64,000 nt of DNA from Cryphonectria parasitica EP155 (taxonomy: Eukaryota; Ascomycota; Sordariomycetes; Diaporthales; Cryphonectriaceae), in NCBI RefSeq assembly GCF_011745365.1, contig NW_024468913.1, positions 4,154,001 to 4,218,000 of the forward strand. Direction: 5' to 3'. Below are positions 55,441-64,000 of the stretch, in pieces. The position numbers and the translations under genes were made by a program. The number at the start of each line of letters is the position of its first letter. Position 1 is the stretch's first letter. Below the pieces are notes generated by a model, which made no database searches, was not told where the DNA came from, and was given only the letters and a program-made list of their open reading frames with translations.

Positions 55441-56881
55441 TATGACTAGGTGGGATTACCCGATGCACTGTACAGGAGAGGGAGAGTGTGAGCCTTTGTG
55501 ACTCCAAAACAGGCCGATATACAGGTAGATAGATGGATTTCTTCTGTCATCTGATCGGTTGTAGTAGTTGCAGCAGCATACCTTGACATGTGCTTTAGTT
55601 TAGAGGCGGTGGTGTATTCGGGTGATCATGGTAGGGGGATCCTCAAGGGTAATGGGCTTGCTAATAGATAGAAGCTCTGAACGCTGTGATCGGGGCATTC
55701 CTGAGGAATAAATAGACAAAATAAGAGAGTGCCTATTGTGGTTGCCGGATGAGCAATGGGGGTAAGAGAGTGGCGATCGACATGGGGGAAGCTGTCAACT
55801 ACGAGTCATCGAGTCGAGTTTAAGTACCGCCCCTTATCCCCCGCACTGGAAACTCTTATCAGTCAGTCACCAGTCAACCTTTACCCCACCACAGCTTGCT
55901 TGCATGCCATCTACTGCAGCACTGTACTTTGAATACTGCCATGCCTGATGCAGTTCGTCTACAGGTACTTCTTTCTCCAAATCCTATGGCTCCATGGTGG
56001 CGATCATGTATTTCATTCTGTCAAATTTCTGTTTTCGAGTATCATCTTTGTTCATTGTTCACACATTGTTTTCAAAGGCTCTTGGTCATTGATGTATATA
56101 AAAATTTTCATGTCAGAAAAATAGTAACCGCGTATCTCAACTCGACCACTTGCATGAGTCCATCCCATGAGGTCGCCTCATCCCTCGTAGCTAAGTCGCT
56201 CGTTGGGGTTGTACAGGCTCACAGATATCGTTCAAATCGTGTCTGAATCCTGGTTACCTTCTTGTCTCGAGCGGCTTTACTCTCCGCTCTGCCCTTGCTT
56301 GTGTCGTGATCTTCGAGTGCTCCCAAAGACACCAGAAGGGCAATATTAGGAACAGGTAGGTAAACTTTGGAACTCTGGAATTTGGGAAAACTCTCGAAGC
56401 AATTATGTCTGGGGTGAAAGCTACCGTTTGCCCACTCCTTCTTCCTGGCCAGGCTGACAGCGCTCACCGATGCTGACCGCAGGTTTCCTTCTGACTCACC
56501 CGGCCTGTCTGCCAAGTCGCACGTCTTGATGCAAGAGCAGAGTTACCTCTACTGCTTCATTATGTCTTTCCCTTCCATCTGACCTGTGATACTTGGTCTT
56601 AGGTATCATCCTCGGCACAAAGCCTTTCAATGCCCCCCCGGAGGTAAGCTCCCTGCCAGCCTCGCCATGGATGAGAGAGGAAAACCCTGCTCAGGGTTCG
56701 ACTTTGCCGTATCTTCCCCCTCATCCGCCGGCCGCCCCTTTTCACCCACCATCAAATCCGCCTTATTCATGTCGTTTGCCAGCAGATGCCTGAGGTATCT
56801 CGACTTTCTCAGGGTGCACCAACGGTATATATGCCCCTCAGCTGACCGTCCCTTGATGCGAACCTGGGGCTAGGCCACAGA
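55441..56881. other. Intergenic spacer
   Basis: About 1.4 kb without a supported gene, holding the GTPBP1-like promoter and the LSM3 3' region. Short frames on both strands have no domain. The GGTTCGA-like string near 56694 is not part of a tRNA fold. Confidence 0.55.
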
Positions 56882-57328
56882 TCATGATTGAGACAAAGGA
56901 GAAATCAGCACGACACTATCGCCTGTTCGAAGGCGTCAGTAGGGGCTCCATCCAGGGAAGTGGTTATCGACTGACCTCGGACGAAGAGCATCTCGGACCT
57001 CTTGCTGACGGTCTTGACGTCGTCGTCATCGCCTGCATCGTCATCCACCACGTAGACAGTCTCCTCCACCTCGCCCATTACCAAGTTGCAATGGCTGTCA
57101 TAGGCCTGTCCAGCAATCGGGTCAGCGTGTATACTAGTGAAGAGAAAAGGGAGAGAGGAGGAGGTGTTGGAGTTGGGGGGGGGAGGGGTGGCATGAGCTT
57201 CTCACATGAAGTCTCCCCTTGAGCTCGCGGTCGCCTCTGAGCTTGACGAAGACGACCTCATCGAGCAGCAGACGCACGAGGTCCAGAGGCTCGGAGGCGG
57301 TGGTAGGTTCATCCCCAGCGTCAGCCAT
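56882..57328 (-). CDS. LSM3: U6 snRNA-associated Sm-like protein LSm3
   Basis: Three exons, 57328-57206, 57105-56976 and 56922-56882, give 97 residues, the expected size. Introns of 100 bp (GTGAGA/ACAG with a GCTGACC branch site) and 53 bp (GTCAGT/ACAG) join to [20 protein letters not shown] and [18 protein letters not shown]. The Sm1 motif ([15 protein letters not shown]...DSHCNLVMG) and the Sm2 motif ([13 protein letters not shown]) are complete, with an acidic loop [13 protein letters not shown] between them. LSm3 is part of the LSm2-8 ring on U6 snRNA and of the cytosolic LSm1-7 decay ring. The 41-bp last exon is too small to be found by simple frame scanning. The gene is compact and highly conserved. 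Confidence 0.96.
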
Positions 57329-57922
57329 GTTAATACCTAGCCTGTATGTCGAGTGTTTGCCAAAAGTAGAGGTAGCAGACTTATGGAATCTGGATGGAGC
57401 GATAGTATGAAGGTGGTGTACTATGTAAGTTTGGTCTGGTGCTACGTTTGTTCTCTGTAGGGATTGCCAGCGCTAGGGTTGGGAAAAGTTGAGAGCCCGT
57501 GCACACCATGGCAGGTACTGCTGCTCTCCTCTTACGACAGGGGTGGGAGGGGCCTGGTGGTCTGGAGTGGGGCTGGTAACTGGTGGCCCTAGCATGCCTT
57601 GCAGCCCTGTAGGCATACGCAGCCCCCGGGCGCCCTGAGGCTCTCTTTCGAATGAGGGGAAGCAACCCCCAAAGCTGTAGGTGGGAGCCTGGCAGGGCTG
57701 CTTCTCCAAATATGCAGGTATAGAGTAACAATGTTCCCCTTGGGCTATTCCCCCCTCCTCTCCTGAGACATGGGGCATAATTTGCAGGGTTACACACAAA
57801 AATTATCGGCCACAAAACTGAACTCGACTCCTAACTCGACTCCTCGTACAGCCCTTCCTTCGTCTTCTCTCTAGACGAGTGTGAGAGTGAGAGAGCAATG
57901 AGTCGCCAACGACCCGCCCCGG
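57329..57922. other. Divergent LSM3 / mitochondrial factor promoter
   Basis: The 594 bp between divergent start codons has no supported gene. A short upstream reading frame begins at ATG 57898 and overlaps the start of the plus-strand gene; it is annotated separately. Confidence 0.6.
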
Positions 57923-57939
57923 ATGAAAATCAGTTCTAG
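57898..57939 (+). promoter_or_regulatory. Overlapping 13-codon upstream ORF
   Basis: ATG at 57898 opens a 13-codon frame ending with TAG at 57937-57939. It is in a different frame from the main start at 57923 and overlaps it by 17 bases. If the transcript starts upstream of 57898, this uORF would reduce initiation at the main ATG. Confidence 0.45.
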
Positions 57940-60370
57940 GCCGGTGGAGGCCCGACGGCCGCTATTTGGCCCACCCGGAACCAGATCGAGCCTCCACAAC
58001 CGCTTTCGTCCTGCTCGCTTTAACACTCATCCTCCTCTTCCTCGATATCAGCCTCAACACCGCTTTACTAGCGGATTCGCCAGTCTGTCCAGGAAGGCCC
58101 TTCATAGCACGTCTGATGCAGCTTTAGACGGTGACCTCAGGAGGTTCTATTCAGGTTCTTCAGCTAGTCGCGACACCACCCATTCTCTGAGTAGATACCA
58201 GCTCTCCCTTGAATCTCTGCTCGTTGCCCTGCGGCAAAACGACCCCGTCAGGCTTTATTTCTGCCTGCTTGATCTCACCCGCGGTGCTACAGAGCTCGAC
58301 AATGACTTCTGTCATGCCGTCAAGGCTATCCCTGGTACCACCTTCTCCGAGATCCTGCGCATCTTCGACCCCGTCAACGTCCAGAAGAATGTCGACTCAG
58401 CTCCTGAGATTTGTATCTCTTACGGTGCCTCCGTCCAGACGCCCCTCGGTGAGCTCGTCAACAAGTGGGGCGTCAAAACCCTCTACGTGAGCATCTTCAA
58501 CCGCCTGCGCTTGATTCAGCAAGCCCGCCGGTCCTCGCAGGTCCGGCCCCTCCTGAACGACTATGCCGTCCTGCTAAGGTGCGCAGGTGCCACCTCCAAC
58601 ATTCAGGCCGCCAAGGAGATCTGGTTTGAGGTCAAGAGGGATGGCTACCAGCACTGGATCGATACCCAGTTGTATACCGAGTTCATCAAGGTCCGCTACT
58701 TGACAGAGGCCCTCTATGCGAATAACAACCTGGCCAGGCTCCGCTTGCGGCCGCTGGATTTATATCGCACGAGCATCTGGCTCCCAAAAGCGACGGTAAA
58801 GAGACTGAAAGCCCTCGTTTCCAACACCACGAGCCGGCAGGCACATCGTTTCGGGCAGAATCAGGGCGAGCTCTACTGGGCCGAGCCCTTGACGAGGATG
58901 CTGCGGAGGAGGTTTCCCCTGGCCAAGCTAGAGCGCTCGGCTTTCAGGCGCGGCTTTTTGCCCGCCGACGAGCTCCTCGCCTGCGCCGTTCTGAAGGCCA
59001 ATGGCCGTAATGGCCGCACCGTGGCCAGCCGTGTTCTGCTCAAGGACTGCTGGGGTATCAACGTCGTCATAGATTGGGATGCTGGCACTGTGGATGTCAG
59101 CGGCGGTGCGGACTTCCCACCGGGCTCCGCCAAAGCGCCCACCGAGGCCCTACTTGATGCGGTCGTCCACTGCTTTGGAAACCAAGGGCAGGTCGTTGTG
59201 GCTGTCAAGCTGGTGGACTTTCTGTCGACGCGGTATGGCCTCATGGTCCCTGACAAGGTCTGGTCCGACCTGTTAGATTATGCGCGAATTCAGCAGACGA
59301 GACCTGCCTCCACTGAGTGGAGGCTGGCCGGCTTTCCGAGCAGGCTAATCAAGACCGATACACTACTAGATATCTGGAACGTCTGCACCCAGCATCCGTA
59401 CAACTTCAAGCCAGGCATGAAGGACTACTACACCCTCACCAAGATCCTGATCCTGGAAACAGCATCCAAGTCGAGGCCCTTGGAGGCGATCCGACAAATC
59501 AGGCCCCTGTACCGGGACACCGTCCGGCAATTGCGTGAGGCATGGCAGGAGCTTGTCCTGACGACCCGACAGGGCGTACCGAATTATGCCGCCTACCGCC
59601 GCTACCGTGTGCTGCAGTCTAGGAAAAACTACATGTGGTACTGTTTCCACTACACAGCGCTACAACTGCTCAAGAAGACGAAGCCCGGCCGAGTCGACGA
59701 CCACAACGCGGTGAGGATTATCCCTGAGGTTGTGCGCGAGCTTGGGCCTTTCATGCCCAAGACTATCACGTACCGCATCGCAACGGGCATCGTACAGCTT
59801 CAGAATGACCACGTCTCAGTGCAATCTGTAGTGACTACACAGGCGGTGGCAGAGCCACGACCAATATCGGAGAGGCCACTACCGGAAGTCCAGGGGTCGG
59901 ACAGTGCAGCGTCGCAAGAGGGAAACGAGATCAACCAGGAAGAAGACCCGGCCAGTGAAGATGAGATAGAGGATCAGGATGACGACATGTGTGGTCATGC
60001 TACTAAAGATTTTGTCGGAGCCGTTGCCTCTGGGGAATCCGTCGTCTCTGCAGGCGACTCACCACCAAGCTCCACGGGCGTGGCGAACTTCCGTTTCCCG
60101 CCTGACTGGCCACTGGCAACACAGGTCATTGAACGGCCTGCATTCATGTACCGGCCGCCGCTCATGGCGCCCCCAGGACAAGTGTCGCTGACATGGCTCC
60201 GGGACGAAAACAAAATCTTTACGGGCTTTCACGACGATCAGAGGAAGAAGCACTATGCAGCACATAGGGTGCTTCGGACGACGGTACGCGCGGCAGCCGT
60301 GCCAGTGGATCTGGGCGCTGAGGCCACACAGAAGACACAGGTGAGGCACCTTGTGTGGATGCAGAGGTGA
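57923..60370 (+). CDS. Mitochondrial expression factor (ATP13/AEP-like, PPR-type)
   Basis: A single exon encodes 815 residues. The N-terminal 70 residues are rich in Arg, Ser and Pro and nearly free of acidic residues, a typical mitochondrial presequence. The body is helical: LLNDYAVLLRCAGATSNIQA, then AKEIWFEVKRDG, then TEFIKVRYLTEALYANNNLARLR, resembles the fungal family annotated as mitochondrial ATPase expression (ATP13/AEP). Members are needed for translation or stability of a mitochondrial mRNA such as the one for ATP synthase subunit 9. Helix pairs later in the protein (VPDKVWSDLLDYARIQQTRP and neighbours) look like degenerate PPR repeats. The C-terminal 160 residues are variable and acidic, then end in a conserved block (FRFPPDWPLATQVIERPAFM). 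Its mRNA target is not known. The family assignment is moderate; the mitochondrial RNA-factor reading is stronger. Confidence 0.7.
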   Translation: MKISSRPVEARRPLFGPPGTRSSLHNRFRPARFNTHPPLPRYQPQHRFTSGFASLSRKALHSTSDAALDGDLRRFYSGSSASRDTTHSLSRYQLSLESLLVALRQNDPVRLYFCLLDLTRGATELDNDFCHAVKAIPGTTFSEILRIFDPVNVQKNVDSAPEICISYGASVQTPLGELVNKWGVKTLYVSIFNRLRLIQQARRSSQVRPLLNDYAVLLRCAGATSNIQAAKEIWFEVKRDGYQHWIDTQLYTEFIKVRYLTEALYANNNLARLRLRPLDLYRTSIWLPKATVKRLKALVSNTTSRQAHRFGQNQGELYWAEPLTRMLRRRFPLAKLERSAFRRGFLPADELLACAVLKANGRNGRTVASRVLLKDCWGINVVIDWDAGTVDVSGGADFPPGSAKAPTEALLDAVVHCFGNQGQVVVAVKLVDFLSTRYGLMVPDKVWSDLLDYARIQQTRPASTEWRLAGFPSRLIKTDTLLDIWNVCTQHPYNFKPGMKDYYTLTKILILETASKSRPLEAIRQIRPLYRDTVRQLREAWQELVLTTRQGVPNYAAYRRYRVLQSRKNYMWYCFHYTALQLLKKTKPGRVDDHNAVRIIPEVVRELGPFMPKTITYRIATGIVQLQNDHVSVQSVVTTQAVAEPRPISERPLPEVQGSDSAASQEGNEINQEEDPASEDEIEDQDDDMCGHATKDFVGAVASGESVVSAGDSPPSSTGVANFRFPPDWPLATQVIERPAFMYRPPLMAPPGQVSLTWLRDENKIFTGFHDDQRKKHYAAHRVLRTTVRAAAVPVDLGAEATQKTQVRHLVWMQR

Positions 60371-60688
60371 TCTGCCAGAGAAGAAGCAGTGATGATGATG
60401 ATGAATTGCAGGACTATCGTACGGGTGACTTATTCAACCACCCATCGATCTTTGACTGCCTTTCATGAATATATATATGTATTTTTCGCCTTTAGCCTAG
60501 GTGTTCGAACTAGACGGCTAGATCGCATGAATATATATTTCTGACCGAGCTCTGATCCGGATCCAGATTAATGAAGAGATTCCACTCACCGCGTTTTTCT
60601 TGTGAAAAAAAAAAAACCAAAAACATCCGGAGGAGCCAACGAATGTACTATTTTCTGTTTATAGCGAAAGAAATATATATCTACATTC
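60371..60688. other. Convergent 3' spacer
   Basis: No supported gene in the 318 bp between convergent stop codons. An A-run lies near 60605-60616, and ATATATAT-type elements occur near 60468-60480 and 60671-60680. Confidence 0.6.
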
Positions 60689-61656
60689 TTACACCTTCTC
60701 TAGCCTCAAGTCATTCATGAACATGTACCGGCTCAGTGTGATCCATCCATAACGGAACCACACCATCTGGCTGAGGTGGGCCCTCGTCATCGCCTCTCTC
60801 GCCGTCAGCCATCCTCCATTACCCAAACCGTGCATGAAGACAAGTGCGGCCGGATGGTCCTTGGCGGTGGCGGATGAGGCGCCGCGCCATGCAGCCAACG
60901 CCGTCGGAACGAGGGTGGCCAACGTATCCAATATACCTGCATACTTGCGGACCACACCGACGGTGGTCAGGGTGTACAGGTCAATGGGCGAGGACCAGCC
61001 AGGCTTATGAGCGGTGAGCGAGGAGACGAAGGCACGGGCGCCGTGGTAGAGGGAGATGTGGTTGGGATGGGAGGAGACGCCCCGCCCGTCGAAGGTGATG
61101 AGGACGTCGATGGTTGCGGTGGGCTGCTGGTCGGGTTTCTTCTGGCTTGGTGCGAAGGCGTCACGGAGAAGAGAGGAGATGGATTCGGTGGGCCAGGTTG
61201 TTGTCATGGAATCTGGAAAGTCACTGCACATTTCATATTGCCGCGCGAGGATCATGTCAGCCTATCCAATTGTATGTATCCCTCCACGGCAAGAGAGAGA
61301 AGGTGGGCACAAGAGTCAACGTACGCAGGGTTGTCGACAACATAGACATCCTCAGGTTTCCTCAGGCCCAGAACGAGCCCGCTCTTGACTAGCTCTTTCT
61401 TGCGCGTATCACCCAGTCCCTCGGCGTCGCCGCTGCTGAGGCACAGGATCTTGACGTGGTTCCCGAGCTCTGGCCGTGTTAGGGCCAGGACGGTGGGCGC
61501 AAAGAACATGGCCTCATCGTCCGGGTGGGCGATCAGCAGGCAGATGCGCTTGTTGCGCAGGGCCGGAAATCTGGTCGACACGATGCCTACAGTGTAGAGG
61601 TACAGGGTGGGTATCAGCAGCACAAGCAGCGAGATGGACAAGAGAGAGGATTCCAT
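60689..61656 (-). CDS. GPI12: GPI biosynthesis de-N-acetylase (PIG-L/Gpi12)
   Basis: Exons 61656-61325 and 61223-60689 encode 288 residues. The 101-bp intron (GTACGT/GCAG) restores VVDNPADFPDSMTTTW. An N-terminal anchor (LLSISLLVLLIPTLYLYTV, about 5-23) precedes the LmbE/PIG-L fold, with the zinc-binding AHPDDE (43-48), the CLSSGDAEGLGDTRKKEL segment and the later zinc His in GVSSHPNHISLYHG. The enzyme removes the acetyl group from GlcNAc-phosphatidylinositol on the ER membrane, the second step of GPI anchor synthesis. Length agrees with the fungal family. It is divergent from the neighbour at 62080, with 423 bp between start codons. Confidence 0.94.
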
Positions 61657-62079
61657 GACGAGGAGGAGCAGGTTTGGGCCGCCATGCAGTGTGTGGCTGC
61701 GACAAGAGGCTGGAAGAGAGGAGAGGAGCCAGAAGGAGCCAAAAGGAGAGGCGCGTCGACGATGCTGCAATGGTGTAGTTACTTACTAGGAGCATGGTAG
61801 TAACGCGTAGTGAGCTTTGCACTACTGCGTTACTGTAAAACTACCCCGGGATGACGCATGGGTACCTGTATGGTAAGCTCTCGGAGCGGGGGGCTGAAGA
61901 ACAGGGGTTCCAGGGCTGGACAGGGGTTCCAAGCTGTCAGAACATCAAAATCTCAAGAGCCTAGAGAGCTTGATATTTTGGAAGCCCTTGGCAGAACCAC
62001 AACCACGACCCATTACCATCGCGAACACCACCACCCTAAGAACTGCCACAACACATCCATACGACTCTACAGTTTCAAT
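61657..62079. other. Divergent GPI12 / membrane-protein promoter
   Basis: The 423 bp between start codons has no supported gene. Open frames through it on both strands are extensions of the flanking genes with no conservation. Confidence 0.6.
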
Positions 62080-62827
62080 ATGGCTCGTCAACGAAAGGAA
62101 AAGAAGGCCAAGGACATCAAGCTCCGCCAGCCCGACCGGTCAGCCCCTACCGATAAGACGCTCCTGCAGATCGCCGAGGAGAGGAACCTGTTCAACATGG
62201 CAGACCAACAGCAGCTCAAAAACAATAAAACCAAGGTGGCGGTCGGTGAACAGAAAGAAGGACGCCAGATGAAAGCCGAGGGGGGCGAGGAGGAGGGAGA
62301 CTCCGACAATGTCCTTCCTCCCTCGGCAGACCGCTTCATGGAAACAATTCTCTACGCCGTGTGTCTGGCCATGTTGCATTTCACCCTCGACTACCTCGTC
62401 CAACATCAGTATGCCATGGAGATTGAGATGCACAAGATCATAACGAGGGCCATTCAGGCTCTAGTTGGTTCGTCACTTTCAATTCCTTTTCCCTATCGAC
62501 ACTTGCTGACCCAGCTACTTGTTTGCAGTCTTCGCCGCCCTCGTCCACGCTCTCCATCCGCATGCTGCCAACACCACCTTCATCCCCGGCCTCCCAGCGA
62601 GGTTTCACCACGCCGTACGCCAGGCCATCTTCTTCGTCACCAGCCTGGCATCTGGTTGCTACTTGATCCTGATCACAAATAAGTACACATACATGGCCGT
62701 CCTCAAACAGGCCCCGCCCGTTGGATGTTTGTGGGTTTGGTCTGTGTTGGAGATGGATCTTGCTCCGTCCGTTCTGAGCCTGGTTGGAGCCTATCTATAC
62801 TTCTGGCACAAAGGCTACAAGTTTTGA
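62080..62827 (+). CDS. Small fungal membrane protein (DUF7719-like)
   Basis: Exons 62080-62467 and 62529-62827 encode 228 residues. The 61-bp intron has a GTTCGT donor, a GCTGACC branch site and a GCAG acceptor, and it joins IQALV to VFAALVHALHP. Residues 1-80 are charged and Lys/Arg- then Glu-rich. Four hydrophobic segments follow: TILYAVCLAMLHFTLDYLVQ, VFAALVHAL, AIFFVTSLASGCYLILIT and WVWSVLEMDLAPSVLSLVGAYLYF. The LHFTLDYLVQHQYA and APPVGCLWVWSVLEMDL stretches match the uncharacterised fungal DUF7719 family as I remember it. No function is known; an ER or mitochondrial membrane is likely. Its stop codon is 2 bp from the stop of the convergent NmrA-like gene. Confidence 0.78.
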
Positions 62828-62829
62828 AT

Positions 62830-63859
62830 TCACGCCAATAGGGCTTGGATCGTCTTCTCGTACTCCTCCGGCTTCCTACCCAGAAGCTGTTCCAGGTCCT
62901 TCGTTGCCAGAGATGTCTCCCCAGCTCGGATTGCCACCCACGCGGTCGCCCACGTCCTCGCCTTCTCCTCGTCCCCAAACTGCTTCACCACCTGCGGCAG
63001 CTTGACATACTCGTCGACAGGGACCTCTCGGATCTTGAACGACTTGCCCACTGCCCTTCCTAGGACCCCCACTGTCTCGGCGAGGCTGATCTCGGTCGTC
63101 CCGGACAGCAGCACCGTCCCGTTGACCAGCTGCTGTGGAAACTGCCCGCCCACACCGCAGTATTTTGCGATGAGCTTGGCTGAGCCCTCTCCGAGCTCAT
63201 CTCGTTTGACCCAGGTCACACCAGGACCACTGCCATCGTGAGGGATGGTCACCTCCGCCCCGTCCGGTGCATTCTTGGGGTCCAGGAATGCTGTGTAAAT
63301 GGGATAAGATTCCGAGTACAGGCCTTCGCGTATCGATGTGTACGTGAAGCCTGGGTCGGATTGAGCAAGAGAGCTTAGGTATTTCTCGCTGCTCAGATGC
63401 GCCTGCATGACCACTGCCTGGGACTTGGAACTCGGCAAGCCGGAGGAAGCGTCGCCAGCGAAGCCGAGGCTGCTGTAGAAAATGTGCTTAACCCCAGCCC
63501 GGCGCGCGGCGTCGATCGCGGGCAATTGAACCTCGTGCGTGTCAGCTTCTAGCTCCGGCAAGGTCATCTCCCTGTTTCTCCCCCTTCTCACTCACCTTCA
63601 CTCTGTACTCGTGCACGTGGCTCGGGTACGAGACGAGGAACAGCACGTCGAGGCCGCTGAAGGCCACCTCGAGCTCCTGCGGCGTACACTCATACGACGC
63701 CCGGCGCACTGCCACGCCCGCCTGCCTATATTCCTCTTCTACCTTTTCCGGGTGCCGACAGATGAGAGTAACGTGGTCGTTAGGGACGAGCTTGAGCAGG
63801 TGCCGATAGGTGCTCCCGCCGAGGCCACCAGAGGCCGGGAAGATGCCGATATCCTTCAT
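62830..63859 (-). CDS. NmrA-like / atypical SDR protein
   Basis: Exons 63859-63596 and 63531-62830 encode 321 residues. The 64-bp intron (GTGAGT donor, AGCTGAC branch site, CGAG acceptor, phase 0) joins HEYRVK to VQLPAIDAARRAGVKHIFYSS. A Rossmann fold starts immediately (IFPASGGLGGSTYRHLL), with SGLDVLFLVSYPS and AGVKHIFYSSLGFAG as the usual NmrA strands. The usual catalytic Tyr-x3-Lys of SDRs is replaced by SEKYLSSL, as in NADP sensors and atypical reductases. It may act as an NAD(P)-sensing regulator like NmrA, or as an oxidoreductase; sequence does not decide. Its 3' end is almost touching that of the membrane-protein gene. Confidence 0.88.
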
Positions 63860-64000
63860 GATTTATGATTGTGGCTGCCAGGCAGTGTCGGTGGTATCGT
63901 GTTGCGAACAGTACGACTCTTTGGGCAGATGTGAAATCTTTTTGTCTTAAGTATTTTCATCAGTTCAGACGTGAATGACTCTGGTTATTCAGGGGGGGGG

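Noticed and set aside
56690..56706. GGGTTCGACTTTG resembling a tRNA B box
   Set aside because: The bases after the loop do not pair with those before it and no cloverleaf can be drawn.

Overview
This window is nuclear DNA from a filamentous ascomycete (Pezizomycotina, most likely Sordariomycetes). The evidence is gene structure and gene content. Introns are mostly 50-250 bp, with GTRNGT donors and CTRAC-type branch points. Families typical of mould genomes are present: a DUF3405 protein, an AsaB/CmcJ-like protein, a Zn2Cys6 regulator, and CE1, HSL and dienelactone hydrolases. Intergenic spacers of 0.6-2.5 kb are rich in homopolymers and microsatellites. I could not place it to genus. I support 21 protein-coding genes, 12 of them with introns that I placed by frame and splice signals. 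I found no tRNA, rRNA, CRISPR array or intact transposon.

Left part (1-32.5 kb) is metabolic and accessory. In order: an MFS transporter (-), a DUF1338/HglS-type 2-oxoadipate dioxygenase (-), a salicylate-hydroxylase-like FAD monooxygenase (-), a DUF3405 type II membrane protein (+), an O-fucosyltransferase-like protein (+), the ribosome-assembly WD40 protein Rrb1 (+), an old yellow enzyme (-), an AsaB/CmcJ-like oxygenase (+), a secreted CE1 esterase (+), a GST (-), an HSL-type hydrolase (+), an unrecognised acidic protein (+) and a dienelactone hydrolase (-). There is no PKS, NRPS or terpene synthase, so this is not a classical secondary-metabolite cluster.

Middle part (33-45.5 kb) starts with a tryptophan/kynurenine module. 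Kynureninase (-) and indoleamine 2,3-dioxygenase (+) are divergent across 1.2 kb, and a Zn2Cys6 transcription factor lies directly behind the dioxygenase. Next come a SET-domain protein with a signal-peptide-like first exon and a striking protein with four tandem ZZ-like zinc fingers. In every one of those fingers a phase-1 intron sits at the homologous codon.

Right part (45.5-64 kb) begins with a 5.5 kb gene-free interval carrying six exact copies of the 11-mer GTACATAGTAC or its complement. Conserved housekeeping genes follow: an alpha-arrestin with two PPxY motifs (+), a GTPBP1-type GTPase (-), LSM3 (-), a mitochondrial expression factor (+), GPI12 (-), a small membrane protein (+) and an NmrA-like protein (-). 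The stop codons of the last two, which are convergent, are only 2 bp apart.
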